DNA from: Brevibacterium siliguriense
Lineage (GTDB): Bacteria; Actinomycetota; Actinomycetes; Actinomycetales; Brevibacteriaceae
Direction of reading: 5' to 3'
Assembly: GCF_900105315.1 (NCBI RefSeq)
Contig: NZ_LT629766.1
Span: 2,728,001-2,792,000 of the forward strand
Length of the DNA stretch: 64,000 nucleotides
The position numbers were made by a program, and so were the translations under genes. Below the pieces are notes generated by a model. The model was given only the letters and a program-made list of their open reading frames with translations, was not told the origin of the DNA and made no database searches. Positions 26,585 to 35,462 of the stretch are shown piece by piece (the first letter of the stretch is position 1; each line of letters starts with the position of its first letter).

Positions 26585-27697
26585 TTACGCCTCGAAGTCG
26601 ATGACCTGGCGAATGACCGTTCCGTCGGAAAGGGCGTCGAATGCCTCGTTGAGCTCACTCAGTGTGATCGTGTCGGAGATGAGCTCCTCGACGGGCAGTT
26701 TGCCCTCCCGCCACAGTCGGGCGTAGACGGGGATGTCTCGGCTCGGCACCGCGGACCCGAGATATGAGCCGATCACGGTCCGCGCCTCGGCGGTCAGGGT
26801 CACCGGGGTGATGCTCGACTGCGCATCCGGTGCGGGAAGTCCCACAGTCACGGTCGTCCCGCCGACGGCGGTGGCCCTGAACGCGGTCTCGAAGGCACGG
26901 GGATGCCCCACGCACTCGATGACGACCGGGGCCTTCCTCTCCCCCAGCTGTTCGGGAGTGAAGACTTCGACGGCACCGAGTTCCTTCGCCCGCACGAGTT
27001 TGTCCGGGTTCGCGTCGACGCCGATGACTCCGGCAGTTTCGATGGACAGCGCGGTGATGAGTGCAGCCATTCCCACCCCGCCGAGGCCTACGATCATCAC
27101 TTCGTCTTCCGGCCCGGGACGTCCGGCATTGAGGACCGCTCCCCCACCGGTGAGCACGGCGCAGCCGAGCACAGCGGCGATGGAGGCGGGGACATCCTCG
27201 TCGACGGGAACGACGGATGCGCGGTTGAGAACCGCATGAGTTGAGAACACGGACGCGCCGAGGTGGTGGAGCACCTCGGCGCCGGAGTCGTCGTGGAGAC
27301 GCACCTTATGACCGTCGAACGGCAGGGTTCCGGCACCGTTCGTCGCACTGCCCGGAGTGCAGGGCAGTTTGCCGTCGGTTCGGCAGTTCGCACACTCCCC
27401 GCAGCGAGGAAGGAACACTGTGACAACCTGCTGGCCGATCTCGAGGTCATCGACACCGTCGCCGAGCTTCTCGACGACTCCCGCCCCTTCATGACCGAGC
27501 AGCATCGGCAGCGGGCGGGGACGGCTTCCGTCAACGACGGAGAGATCCGAGTGGCAGACCCCGGCGGCCGTCATCCGGATGAGCACCTCACCTGGGCCCG
27601 GCTCATCGAGCTCGAGAGTCTCGATCGAGATCGGCTGCGAACCGGCGAAGGGCCTCGGCCGCTTCATCTCCCGCAGCACGGCGCCGTGGATCTTCAC
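26585..27697 (-). CDS. Zinc-dependent alcohol dehydrogenase (MDR family)
   Basis: A protein of 370 residues. It has the catalytic zinc region AAGVCHSDLSVVDG and GHEGAGVVEKLGDGV, the structural zinc cysteines in CGECANCRTDGKLPC, and the Rossmann GLGGVGMAAL with the acidic GVDANPDK end that fits NAD. It resembles class III-like MDR dehydrogenases, so an aldehyde, alcohol or thiol-adduct substrate is plausible, but none is shown. I choose GTG 27697, eight bases after AAGAGG; GTG 27706 overlaps that site. It follows rpiB on the same strand after 30 bases and faces tRNA-Pro. Confidence 0.9.
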   Translation of the reverse strand: MKIHGAVLREMKRPRPFAGSQPISIETLELDEPGPGEVLIRMTAAGVCHSDLSVVDGSRPRPLPMLLGHEGAGVVEKLGDGVDDLEIGQQVVTVFLPRCGECANCRTDGKLPCTPGSATNGAGTLPFDGHKVRLHDDSGAEVLHHLGASVFSTHAVLNRASVVPVDEDVPASIAAVLGCAVLTGGGAVLNAGRPGPEDEVMIVGLGGVGMAALITALSIETAGVIGVDANPDKLVRAKELGAVEVFTPEQLGERKAPVVIECVGHPRAFETAFRATAVGGTTVTVGLPAPDAQSSITPVTLTAEARTVIGSYLGSAVPSRDIPVYARLWREGKLPVEELISDTITLSELNEAFDALSDGTVIRQVIDFEA

Positions 27698-27727
27698 AGT
27701 GTCCACCTCTTCACAGTGTTCTCCCTC

Positions 27728-28201
27728 TCACAGAGCCTGCTGGCCCTGCTCCTCAAAGTCGGCCATGATCTTGATGCGTCGTTCGTGGCGCTCATCGCCG
27801 GAGAAGGGCTCGGCCAGGAATGCATCGACGATGGCGATCGCTTCTGCTTCGGGGTGCTGACGGGCACCGACAGCCACGATCTGAGCGTTGTTGTGCTGAC
27901 GTGCGAGTTTCGAGATCTCCGAGTTCCAGGCCAGTGCGGTGCGTGCGCCCTTGACCAGGTTCGCGGCCATCTGCTCGCCGTTGCCTGATCCGCCGATCAC
28001 GACGCCGAGCGCTTCAACTCCAGCGGACTGATCATCGACGACGGCCTGTGCCGCAGCGATGCAGAACGCCGGGTAGTCATCAAGAGCATCGAATTCATGA
28101 GCGCCGTGGTCGACGACTTCGTGCCCGGCCGACTCGAGATGAGACTTGAGCACCTCCTTGAATTCGAATCCGGCGTGGTCGGTGCCGAGGTGAACCTTCA
28201 T
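27728..28201 (-). CDS. rpiB: Ribose-5-phosphate isomerase B
   Basis: A protein of 157 residues that interconverts ribulose-5-phosphate and ribose-5-phosphate in the pentose phosphate pathway. The family start MKVHLGTDHAGFEFKEVL, the VVDHGAH segment and the phosphate loop GGSGNGEQMAANLVKGARTA are all present. The ATG at 28201 has GGAAAGG seven bases upstream; the frame extends far upstream to 28495 but that part only overlaps the previous gene. Actinobacterial RpiB lacks the active-site Cys of the E. coli enzyme, and here too no Cys stands before the GSGNG loop. The order Rv2466c homologue then rpiB matches Mycobacterium. Confidence 0.95.
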   Translation of the reverse strand: MKVHLGTDHAGFEFKEVLKSHLESAGHEVVDHGAHEFDALDDYPAFCIAAAQAVVDDQSAGVEALGVVIGGSGNGEQMAANLVKGARTALAWNSEISKLARQHNNAQIVAVGARQHPEAEAIAIVDAFLAEPFSGDERHERRIKIMADFEEQGQQAL

Positions 28202-28265
28202 ATGTCTGCCTTTCCGTGTGGAGCGTGGGTCGGTCGAGTCCGCTGACTGTGCGGACCGTTGAGTC

Positions 28266-28871
28266 TCAGTCGAAGTTCGGGCCCTGGTCGCGCGTGCGCT
28301 TGAGTTCGAAGAATCCGGGCGTCGAGGCGACTGCGAGGACTCCGTCGAAGAGCCGTCCGGCGTCCTCTCCCTTCGGAGCGGGAGTGACGACAGGACCGAA
28401 GAATGCGGTTCCGGCAACGCGGCAGATCGGTGTGCCGACATCGTCGCCGACCAGCGACAGAGCCTCGTCGTGAGAAGCCTGAAGCTGTGCGTCATAGTCG
28501 TCGGTCTCGCCGTACTTCATGAGATCGGCAGGCAGTCCCACCTCGGCGAGGGCCTCGGACACAGCCTTCTCGAAGTCGTTCTCTCCGCCCGGGTGGATGC
28601 GAGTGCCGATCGCGGTGTAGAGCGGCTCGGCGACGTCATCCCCGTGTTCGGCGATCGCCGCGGTCACGATGCGCATCGGGGCCAGGGCCCGGTTCATCAG
28701 TGCGCGGTAGTCCTCGGAAATGTCCTTGTCCCGGTTGAGGAAGTTCAGGCTCATCGGATGGAACTTCACGTCGACGTTGCGGACCTTGGCCACTTCGAGT
28801 CCCCAGCGGGAGGTCATCCAAGCCCACGGGCAGGCCGTGTCGAACCACAGGTCGAGTGTTTCTCTGCTCAC
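28266..28871 (-). CDS. DsbA-like, mycothiol-dependent nitroreductase Rv2466c family
   Basis: A protein of 201 residues with a thioredoxin fold and helical insertion. The N-terminal LDLWFDTACPWAWMTSRWGL, the VKFHPMSLNFLNRDKDISED segment and the cis-Pro loop VGTPICRVAG match the Rv2466c family, a mycothiol-dependent reductase in M. tuberculosis. The active site reads CPWA, not CPWC, so the second Cys is missing and any redox cycle would be monothiol with mycothiol. The gene is divergent from pepN and upstream of rpiB, as in Mycobacterium. Its physiological substrate is unknown. Confidence 0.88.
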   Translation of the reverse strand: MSRETLDLWFDTACPWAWMTSRWGLEVAKVRNVDVKFHPMSLNFLNRDKDISEDYRALMNRALAPMRIVTAAIAEHGDDVAEPLYTAIGTRIHPGGENDFEKAVSEALAEVGLPADLMKYGETDDYDAQLQASHDEALSLVGDDVGTPICRVAGTAFFGPVVTPAPKGEDAGRLFDGVLAVASTPGFFELKRTRDQGPNFD

Positions 28872-29064
28872 TGTCTCTCCTCTTTCATCCGGTTGCGGGC
28901 ACCGTGTCGGGCGCCCTCGGTGTCGATGCTCAATCTACCAATACCTGCCGAACGCGGGGACAGCGGTCGAATTCCGATCAGTGCTGCCGATATCGCACCA
29001 GGAACGCATGTCCATGAAAGAATGACCGAGTACACCCGGTTCCCGAAGCGAAGGTCACCTCACT

Positions 29065-31743
29065 GTGCCGCAACACAATCTCACCCGCGACGAAGCACGC
29101 GAACGTTCAGCAAACGTGGACGTCTCGAGCTACGAGCACACCCTGATCCTCACAGGAGTTGGTGAGAGTTTCCGCGTCCGCTCACGCATCCGCTTCACTG
29201 CAGCTGCGGATTCGACGACATTCATCGACGCCATCACCGCCAGCGTCGAGCGCGTCCGTCTCAACGGCACCGACCTCGACCTCGCAGAGGTGGTCGCACC
29301 GGCTCGCATCACCCTTCCCGGCCTCGCCGCTGAGAACGAACTCATCGTCGACGCCCATTTCTCCTATATGAATACCGGTGAGGGCCTGCACCGTTTCGTC
29401 GACCCGATCGATGACGAGGTCTACCTCTACTCCCAGTTCGAGGTCCCCGATGCGCGCCGGGTCTTCCCCGTCTTCGAACAGCCGGATATCAAGTCTCCGT
29501 ACTCCTTCACCGTCGTGGCACCGGAGAAGTGGACCGTCGTCTCGAACTCCCCCACTCCGACGCCGAGCGATCCGAAGGAGACCTTCGCCGAGCTCGGAGA
29601 GGCTCCACAACCGGGCATGGCCGTGTGGCAGTTCGCTCCCACCACGCCGATCTCGTCGTACATCACCGCGATCATCGCCGGTCCCTATGAATCCGTGCAT
29701 TCGCAGCTGACGTCCTCCGACGGGTCGGTCGTGCCCCTAGGTCTGTACTGCCGTGCCTCGCTGCTCGAGCACCTCGATGCGGAGAAGCTGTTCCGGATCA
29801 CGAAGGCCGGTTTCGAGTTCTTCGAACGCGAATTCGGCGTCTCCTACCCGTTCGAGAAATACGATCAGCTCTTCGTCCCCGAGTTCAACGCCGGCGCGAT
29901 GGAGAATGCCGGAGCTGTGACGATCCTCGAGAACTATGTGTTCCGCTCCCGTCCCACCGAGGCTCTGGTCGAGCGCCGGACGGTCACGGTCCTCCACGAG
30001 CTGGCTCATATGTGGTTCGGTGACCTCGTGACCATGCGCTGGTGGAACGATCTGTGGCTCAACGAATCATTCGCCGAGTTCATGTCGACGCTGGCAACAG
30101 CTGAGGCGACGGAGTTCGCCGATGCGTGGACGACGTTCGCCACAATCGAGAAATCCTGGGCGTACCGTCAGGATCAGCTGCCGAGCACACACCCGATCGT
30201 CGCTCCGATTGAGGACCTCGCCGATGTCGAGGTCAACTTCGACGGAATCACCTACGCGAAGGGTGCCTCGGTGCTCAAGCAGCTCGTCGCCTGGGTCGGT
30301 CGCGACGAATTCTTCTCCGGCCTCAAGAGCTACTTCGACAAGCATGCATGGTCGAACACCGAACTCTCCGATCTCCTCAGCGAACTCGAGGCCACCTCGG
30401 GCCGCGATCTGGAGAGCTGGTCGAAGCTGTGGCTGGAGGAATCCGGGGTCAACCTCCTCGAAGTCGTCGTCACCAAAGAGTCAGGTCAGGCAACAGCGGA
30501 GACGTCGGAGACGACCGGTCAGACGATCTCGGCCCTGCAGGTGACTCAGAAGCCCTGGTCGATCCCGGGCCAGCCCACTCCGTCGCTGCGACCGCACCGG
30601 CTGGCCATCGGCTTCTACTCGGACAACGGACAGGGACGCCTTCAGCGCACTCACTCGTTCCCCCTCGACATCGACGGCGAATCCGCGGAGGTCACCGAGG
30701 CCCAGGGACTGCCCCTGCCCGATGTCATCGTGGTCAACGACGCCGACCTCAGCTATGCGAAGGTCCGCTTCGACTCACGCAGCATGGAGACAGCGGCTCA
30801 CCGACTGGGCGATTTCGATGATTCGCTCACTCAGCTGCTCGTTCTGGCCACCCTGTGGGATGAGGTCCGAGACGGTGAACGCCCCGTCCACGACTACCTC
30901 AACACGGTGCTCACCCACCTGGCAGCCATCACCCATTCCTCCGGCCTGCTCACGCAGATGCGCCAGCTCGATACCGCCGTCGCCTCCTTTCTGCCTCCGC
31001 AGGAGCGGGAGACGAAGCACGCCGAGGTGGCCGACCGTTTCATCGAACTGCTCGAGACGATCGAGGAGGGAACGGATCAGACCTTCCAATTCGTGCGCGG
31101 ATTCATCCGCCATGCGACCACGCCCGAACAGCTCGACCGCCTGAAGTCCTGGCTGCGGCCCGAGACGGAACGCGTCTACGGGATCGCCCTGGACACCGAC
31201 CTGACGTGGGAGATCATCATCGGGCTGTGCGCGAACAACGCCGTCGACGATTCGACCGTGGCACAGATGAGCCGACAGGATCCCAGCGCCACCGGTGTGC
31301 GCCACGCCGCGACCGCACGCGCCTCCAGACCCACCTCGGCGTCGAAGTCGCAGACCTTCATCCGCATCGTCGACGACGTCGATCTTCCCAACTCCGAGCT
31401 GGGAGCACTCGCCCTGGGATTCGGTTCGGGTCTGCAGAAGAACTCCGGGGACCTCGTCGCCGCCGAAGCACCGCTGAGGTCGTTCGCCGATGAGTACTTC
31501 GCCCGAGTCGCCGGTTGGTGGGAGACACGCACGCTGGAGATGGCACAGACGATGACTCTGCGACTCTATCCGCCAGTGAGTTCAGCCACAGTCGAAGCCA
31601 CTTCGCGGTGGCTCGACGATCACCCTTCAGCACCGAAGGGCCTGGTGCGGCTGATGCGGGAGAACCTCGCCGATGCGAAGCGCGCTCTTCAGGCTCAGCG
31701 TGTGTCCAGCGCTTCCAAGGGATCATTGAATCTTCACAGCTAG
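29065..31743 (+). CDS. pepN: Aminopeptidase N (M1 family)
   Basis: A protein of 892 residues, zinc metallopeptidase that removes N-terminal amino acids from peptides in the cytoplasm. It has the substrate motif GAMENAGAV, the zinc site HELAHMWFGDLV with the second Glu in WLNESFAEFM, and the C-terminal ERAP1-like helical domain. Start is GTG 29065 (MPQHNLTRDEARERSANVDV) ten bases after GAAGG. Length fits the actinobacterial PepN/Lys-AP group. There is no signal peptide. The mscS-like gene follows after a short gap. Confidence 0.96.
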   Translation: MPQHNLTRDEARERSANVDVSSYEHTLILTGVGESFRVRSRIRFTAAADSTTFIDAITASVERVRLNGTDLDLAEVVAPARITLPGLAAENELIVDAHFSYMNTGEGLHRFVDPIDDEVYLYSQFEVPDARRVFPVFEQPDIKSPYSFTVVAPEKWTVVSNSPTPTPSDPKETFAELGEAPQPGMAVWQFAPTTPISSYITAIIAGPYESVHSQLTSSDGSVVPLGLYCRASLLEHLDAEKLFRITKAGFEFFEREFGVSYPFEKYDQLFVPEFNAGAMENAGAVTILENYVFRSRPTEALVERRTVTVLHELAHMWFGDLVTMRWWNDLWLNESFAEFMSTLATAEATEFADAWTTFATIEKSWAYRQDQLPSTHPIVAPIEDLADVEVNFDGITYAKGASVLKQLVAWVGRDEFFSGLKSYFDKHAWSNTELSDLLSELEATSGRDLESWSKLWLEESGVNLLEVVVTKESGQATAETSETTGQTISALQVTQKPWSIPGQPTPSLRPHRLAIGFYSDNGQGRLQRTHSFPLDIDGESAEVTEAQGLPLPDVIVVNDADLSYAKVRFDSRSMETAAHRLGDFDDSLTQLLVLATLWDEVRDGERPVHDYLNTVLTHLAAITHSSGLLTQMRQLDTAVASFLPPQERETKHAEVADRFIELLETIEEGTDQTFQFVRGFIRHATTPEQLDRLKSWLRPETERVYGIALDTDLTWEIIIGLCANNAVDDSTVAQMSRQDPSATGVRHAATARASRPTSASKSQTFIRIVDDVDLPNSELGALALGFGSGLQKNSGDLVAAEAPLRSFADEYFARVAGWWETRTLEMAQTMTLRLYPPVSSATVEATSRWLDDHPSAPKGLVRLMRENLADAKRALQAQRVSSASKGSLNLHS

Positions 31744-31805
31744 TCTCGAGTGATCATGACTTCCGATTCAATTGATTCCACTGTTCAGTCTGCAAGTGAC
31801 TTCGA

Positions 31806-32846
31806 TTGGGGGCATTCCTCCTCGGCGCTCCGCTGAAGATCACCGTCATCATCATCGGCGCCATCGTCGTCAACCTCGTCATCCGGCTCTTCATCCGACG
31901 GTTCACCACCGCAGTCGCCAAGGGCACCGTCGGCAGCGAGAAGGCCGAAAGCGCTGGCCGAACGAAATTCTCCGCGACTGCCCTCGAAGCCCAACGTACC
32001 GGGATCGACGAGCAGACGATCAAGGAACGCCGTGCCCAGCGGGCGAAGACCGTGGGACGGATGCTCTCGTCGGTGACGACGATCCTCGTCAGTGTCATCG
32101 CGGTGCTCATGATCCTCGATGCCCTGAGCTTCAACATCGCGCCGATCCTCGCTTCTGCGGGAATCGCCGGTGTCGCCATCGCCTTCGGCGCTCAGGAGCT
32201 CGTCCGCGACTACTTGTCGGGCTTCTTCATCGTCATCGAAGACCAGTACGGAATCGGTGACACAGTCGACCTCGGCGAGGCCGTCGGCGAGGTCGAGGAC
32301 GTCGGCCTGCGCCGCACCCAGATCCGTGACCTCACCGGCACCCTCTGGCATGTGCGCAACGGCGAGATCCTGCGTGTGGGCAACCTGTCCCAGGGTTGGG
32401 CACGCGCCGTCCTCGATATCCCCATCGACTACCGGACCTCGATGGACGAATACCGCGAGATGACCGAGGACATCACGCGAACCCTGCGGAAGGATCCCGA
32501 GCTGTCGAAGGCGATGCTCGAAGATCCGGAGATCGCTGGCGTCCAGTCCCTGTCTGGCTCCCACCGCGTCATCCGCACCATGGTGAAGACCAAACCGAAC
32601 CTGCAGTGGATGGTCGAGCGTGCCTTCCGAGCCGAGCTGATGACCCAACTGGCAAAGCGCGGCGGTCAGATCGGTATGGTGCAGGAGACGGTTCTGCGCA
32701 CCCTGCCGGCCAAGGAGGAGGCGATGGCTCCCGCAGCCGACCCGGACTCCGAGAATCCCTCGCCGCTGCCCAGTGACCAGGAGATCCGCAGCACCGTACA
32801 GGAAGACTCCCCCAGTGAAGGATCGAGTGATGACGCAGACAACTGA
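31806..32846 (+). CDS. MscS-family mechanosensitive channel; start shifted by an apparent frameshift
   Basis: A small-conductance mechanosensitive channel with a membrane helix at the start (APLKITVIIIGAIVVNLVIR), then two more. The pore-lining helix includes ASAGIAGVAIAFGAQELVRD, and the MscS beta domain has QYGIGDTVDLGEAVGEVEDV. The frame opens at TTG 31806 without a ribosome site. An ATG at 31756 in another frame reads MTSDSIDSTVQSASDFDW up to the G5 run at 31808-31812. One extra G there gives a continuous DFDWGAFLLGAPLKI and a protein of about 363 residues. The true gene is therefore probably 31756-32846 with a one-base deletion. The 3' end overlaps glbO by 17 bases. Confidence 0.8.
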   Translation: MGAFLLGAPLKITVIIIGAIVVNLVIRLFIRRFTTAVAKGTVGSEKAESAGRTKFSATALEAQRTGIDEQTIKERRAQRAKTVGRMLSSVTTILVSVIAVLMILDALSFNIAPILASAGIAGVAIAFGAQELVRDYLSGFFIVIEDQYGIGDTVDLGEAVGEVEDVGLRRTQIRDLTGTLWHVRNGEILRVGNLSQGWARAVLDIPIDYRTSMDEYREMTEDITRTLRKDPELSKAMLEDPEIAGVQSLSGSHRVIRTMVKTKPNLQWMVERAFRAELMTQLAKRGGQIGMVQETVLRTLPAKEEAMAPAADPDSENPSPLPSDQEIRSTVQEDSPSEGSSDDADN

Positions 32847-33230
32847 CGGCTCCATCTTCGAGGCCGTCGGCGGACATGACACCTTCACCCGCCTCGTCGA
32901 CGTTTTCTACCAGCACGTCGATGCGGATGCGCAGCTCATTGCGATGTATCCGGACGGCCATGAGCTGGGGGAGCGAAGCACCGTCTGCAGACGTTTCTCG
33001 AACAGTACTTCGGCGGGCCGTCGACTTATCAGGAACAGCGAGGCCACCCGCGGCTGCGGATGCGGCATTTCGACTACCCGATCGATTTCGATGCCCGGGA
33101 CCGCTGGCTGCGCTGCATGCGTGCAGCTCTCGACGATGTGAGCCTGCCGCCGCTGTACGACGAGATGTTCTGGGACTACTTCCAGCGGGCCGCGACCGCA
33201 ATGGTCAACACGAACCCGAACATCCGCTGA
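32830..33230 (+). pseudogene. glbO: Group II truncated hemoglobin (GlbO type), frameshifted
   Basis: The ATG at 32830 starts a globin: IFEAVGGHDTFTRLVDVFYQ and AMYPDGHELG. At the G5 run 32967-32971 the frame breaks and reads into unrelated residues. Adding one G restores TFLEQYFGGPSTYQEQRGHP and RLRMRHFDYPIDFDARDRWL, with the proximal His in MRH, ending at the TGA at 33228-33230. The repaired protein of about 133 residues has the expected length. These globins bind oxygen and are linked to nitric oxide and respiratory functions. If the sequence is exact, the gene is a pseudogene; a sequencing error is equally possible. Start overlaps the end of mscS. Confidence 0.85.
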
Positions 33231-33248
33231 TCAGCGGCCCGGACACAG

Positions 33249-33919
33249 TTACCGGCTCCGTACACGCGTGAGCAGGTGACCGCCCGGGGTGACAAGGCGC
33301 AGCCAGCCCCCGGATTCCATGATGCGCAGCTGTCGATCATCATCGCGGCCAGCGGGTGGGACGAAGCGAAGAGCTGTGGCGGCGAAGGCCAGTCCTTCGG
33401 GCATCCCGGTCCCCTGCTCACCCGACATCTCACGTGCCCACACCCGGGAGCGCAGAGCTTTGACAGCGTGTCCTCCGGATCCCTCGGGCGCACCGGTGCT
33501 GATCTCCGCGATCCCCTCCTCGGCGTTCTCGTGGAGTTTTCCGACCGTGATCGTATCGTGTTCGACCCAGCCCCGCGCGGAGGCGCGATCCCTGTCCACG
33601 ACACGAGCACGGAGTTCGGCGGCACGGGCAGAGTGGTTCCGTTCTCGTCACGTGCGAAGCGGTCGAGGAGGTTCGACAGCGGCACCGCTTCGTCGAAGCC
33701 GTCGAGGTCGTGATCGTCCAAGCGCAGCATCCTCATGGCCAGCACCAGCGGTGTCGAGTCGCCGAGTCCGTGCGGAAACAGCGGAGCCACGGTGGCGACA
33801 AGAACATCTGAGGCCACCTGCAGCCGCATCGCTCCGCCGGAATCCGCCCTATGCGCCAAAGAGGCGAAGGCAGAGAGGTCCCGCATGGCCAGCGGGTCAT
33901 TGATGTGCAGGTCCGTCAT
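33249..33919 (-). pseudogene. Conserved hypothetical protein, frameshifted
   Basis: An ATG at 33919 overlaps the preceding thioesterase stop as ATGA. The frame codes DLHINDPLAMRDLSAFASLA and continues to SVLVSWTGIAPPRG, then turns into Arg/Ser/Pro-rich, clearly non-coding sequence. A second frame picks up WVEHDTITVGKLHENAEEGI and ends at 33249 with GGHLLTRVRSR. One added C in the run at 33571-33574 joins them into a protein of about 223 residues. I do not recognise a domain. Its place between a thioesterase and glbO and the coupling to the thioesterase are the only context. Confidence 0.7.
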
Positions 33920-34467
33920 CGGCGGGTCCTCCGCAGCGGAACAGGCGTGCCGAGCACCGATTCCATCGCTTCGGTCTCGACTTCGCTGAGGCGACGTGGT
34001 CGACCGCTGGCGATGTCGATGAAGACGACGATCGTCTCGGCGACCGTGTATGTGCGCGAACCGTCGGGCTCGCAGATGACGTATCCCACAGTCACCGAGG
34101 CGGCGCTGACCTCGCTGATGACGAGATCGACGGCGATGGGTCCGGTGCGATAGGGAATCGGGGCGCGGTATTCGATCGCATGGGAGGCCACGAGCAGCTC
34201 CGTCGTCGCCGAGGCATCGGCGAAGACCGTCGGCATCTCCACCCCGCTGACCGTCTCCGTCACTCCATGCTGCCCGGGCGTGGTCGGTGCATCTGAACTG
34301 TGGGTGGGTGAGCCGAGGGCACGGACACGTGCCTCTTCCAGGAGTTTGAGCTGAGTGACGTTGTTGACGTGGCCGTATGCGTCCATATCACCCCATCTCA
34401 GTTCCAGAAGTACACGGGTGAATTCTTCGAGAAGGGGGTTGGTGGCGCCTGAGTGCATGCTTCCCAT
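33916..34467 (-). CDS. Hotdog-fold acyl-CoA thioesterase (4-hydroxybenzoyl-CoA type)
   Basis: A protein of 183 residues. The hotdog signature LRWGDMDAYGHVNNVTQLKL, with the catalytic Asp of the 4HBT family, is followed by a loop and a second half containing IEYRAPIPYRTGPIAVDLVI and VTVGYVICEPDGSRTYTVAE. Such enzymes hydrolyse acyl-CoA thioesters; the chain preference is unknown. I choose ATG 34467, seven bases after GAAGG; a longer frame from 34569 would overlap the divergent promoter. The gene is divergent from tesB by 86 bases, and the next gene overlaps its stop. Confidence 0.88.
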   Translation of the reverse strand: MGSMHSGATNPLLEEFTRVLLELRWGDMDAYGHVNNVTQLKLLEEARVRALGSPTHSSDAPTTPGQHGVTETVSGVEMPTVFADASATTELLVASHAIEYRAPIPYRTGPIAVDLVISEVSAASVTVGYVICEPDGSRTYTVAETIVVFIDIASGRPRRLSEVETEAMESVLGTPVPLRRTRR

Positions 34468-34553
34468 GATGCCACCTTCATCGGGTCCGTGCTGCACGCG
34501 ATAGGATCGTGACTCGTACGCACGATTGGCCCAGTCATCCGAGGGAGAAGCCC

Positions 34554-35462
34554 ATGACCGACGAAGCATCCACCGCAGCGGAGGCGAACGTAGCGACGTT
34601 GCACGAGATCCTCGATCTGCGCAGGCTCGAGTTCACCGCAGCTTCCAGCGAAACGGATTTCTTCATCGGACACAGCCAATACAAGCCTGACGGTCGGGTC
34701 TTCGGCGGACAGGTGCTCGCGCAGTGTGTCGTAGCGGCTGCGGCCACTCTTTCCAGCGACCGGCTGATCCATTCGCTCCATGGGTACTTCCTGCGGGCCG
34801 GCGATGTCAGCGAACCCATCGAGTTCGGAGTCGAGCGGCTGCGCGACGGCCGTTCGTTCTCTGCCCGTCGAGTTCATGCCTATCAGAAGGGAGCGCCGAT
34901 ACTGTCGCTGAGCGCTTCCTTCCAAGACGATCAGCCCGGGCTCAACCATGCCGAGCAGATGCCGACCGATCTGCCGGCGCCCGAGGACTGCCCGGAGCTG
35001 CTCGACTACATCGCCGACGAGGATTCTCCGCTCGTCAGCGATTGGCTGAAGAAGCGTCCTTTCGAGGTCCGGCCTGTCGAGCCGTCGCTGCACACGTCCG
35101 GCGTCTCCGACTCCTCCATCACCGAGCAGCATTCCTGGTTCCGTGCCAGCGCGACGTTCGGCGACGATCCCGTACTCAACGCCGCTGCTCTGGCCTACGC
35201 CAGTGACTTCAATCTGCTCGAACCGGTGCTGCGCCACCACGAACTGACCTGGCGTACACCGGGTCTGCGCGTGGCCAGCCTCGACCATGCCATGTGGTGG
35301 CACCACCGCGTGCGCGTCGACGAGTGGATGCTCTATGTGCAGGAATCCCCTGCGGCGCAGGGCGGCCGTGGGCTCGGCTACGGGCGCATCTTCGCTCAGG
35401 ACGGGACCCTGCTGGCTACTGTGGCCCAAGAAGGTATGGTCCGGGTCAAGGAGGTTCAGTGA
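34554..35462 (+). CDS. tesB: Acyl-CoA thioesterase II
   Basis: A protein of 302 residues with two hotdog domains. The first has FIGHSQYKPDGRVFGGQVLA and HSLHGYFLRAGDVSEPIEFG. The second has HELTWRTPGLRVASLDHAMW and LGYGRIFAQDGTLLATVAQE with the conserved catalytic Asp/Gln/Thr environment of TesB. It cleaves medium- and long-chain acyl-CoA to free acids. The ATG at 34554 follows GAGGGAG. Its stop codon overlaps the start of a small membrane protein gene as GTGA. Confidence 0.92.
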   Translation: MTDEASTAAEANVATLHEILDLRRLEFTAASSETDFFIGHSQYKPDGRVFGGQVLAQCVVAAAATLSSDRLIHSLHGYFLRAGDVSEPIEFGVERLRDGRSFSARRVHAYQKGAPILSLSASFQDDQPGLNHAEQMPTDLPAPEDCPELLDYIADEDSPLVSDWLKKRPFEVRPVEPSLHTSGVSDSSITEQHSWFRASATFGDDPVLNAAALAYASDFNLLEPVLRHHELTWRTPGLRVASLDHAMWWHHRVRVDEWMLYVQESPAAQGGRGLGYGRIFAQDGTLLATVAQEGMVRVKEVQ

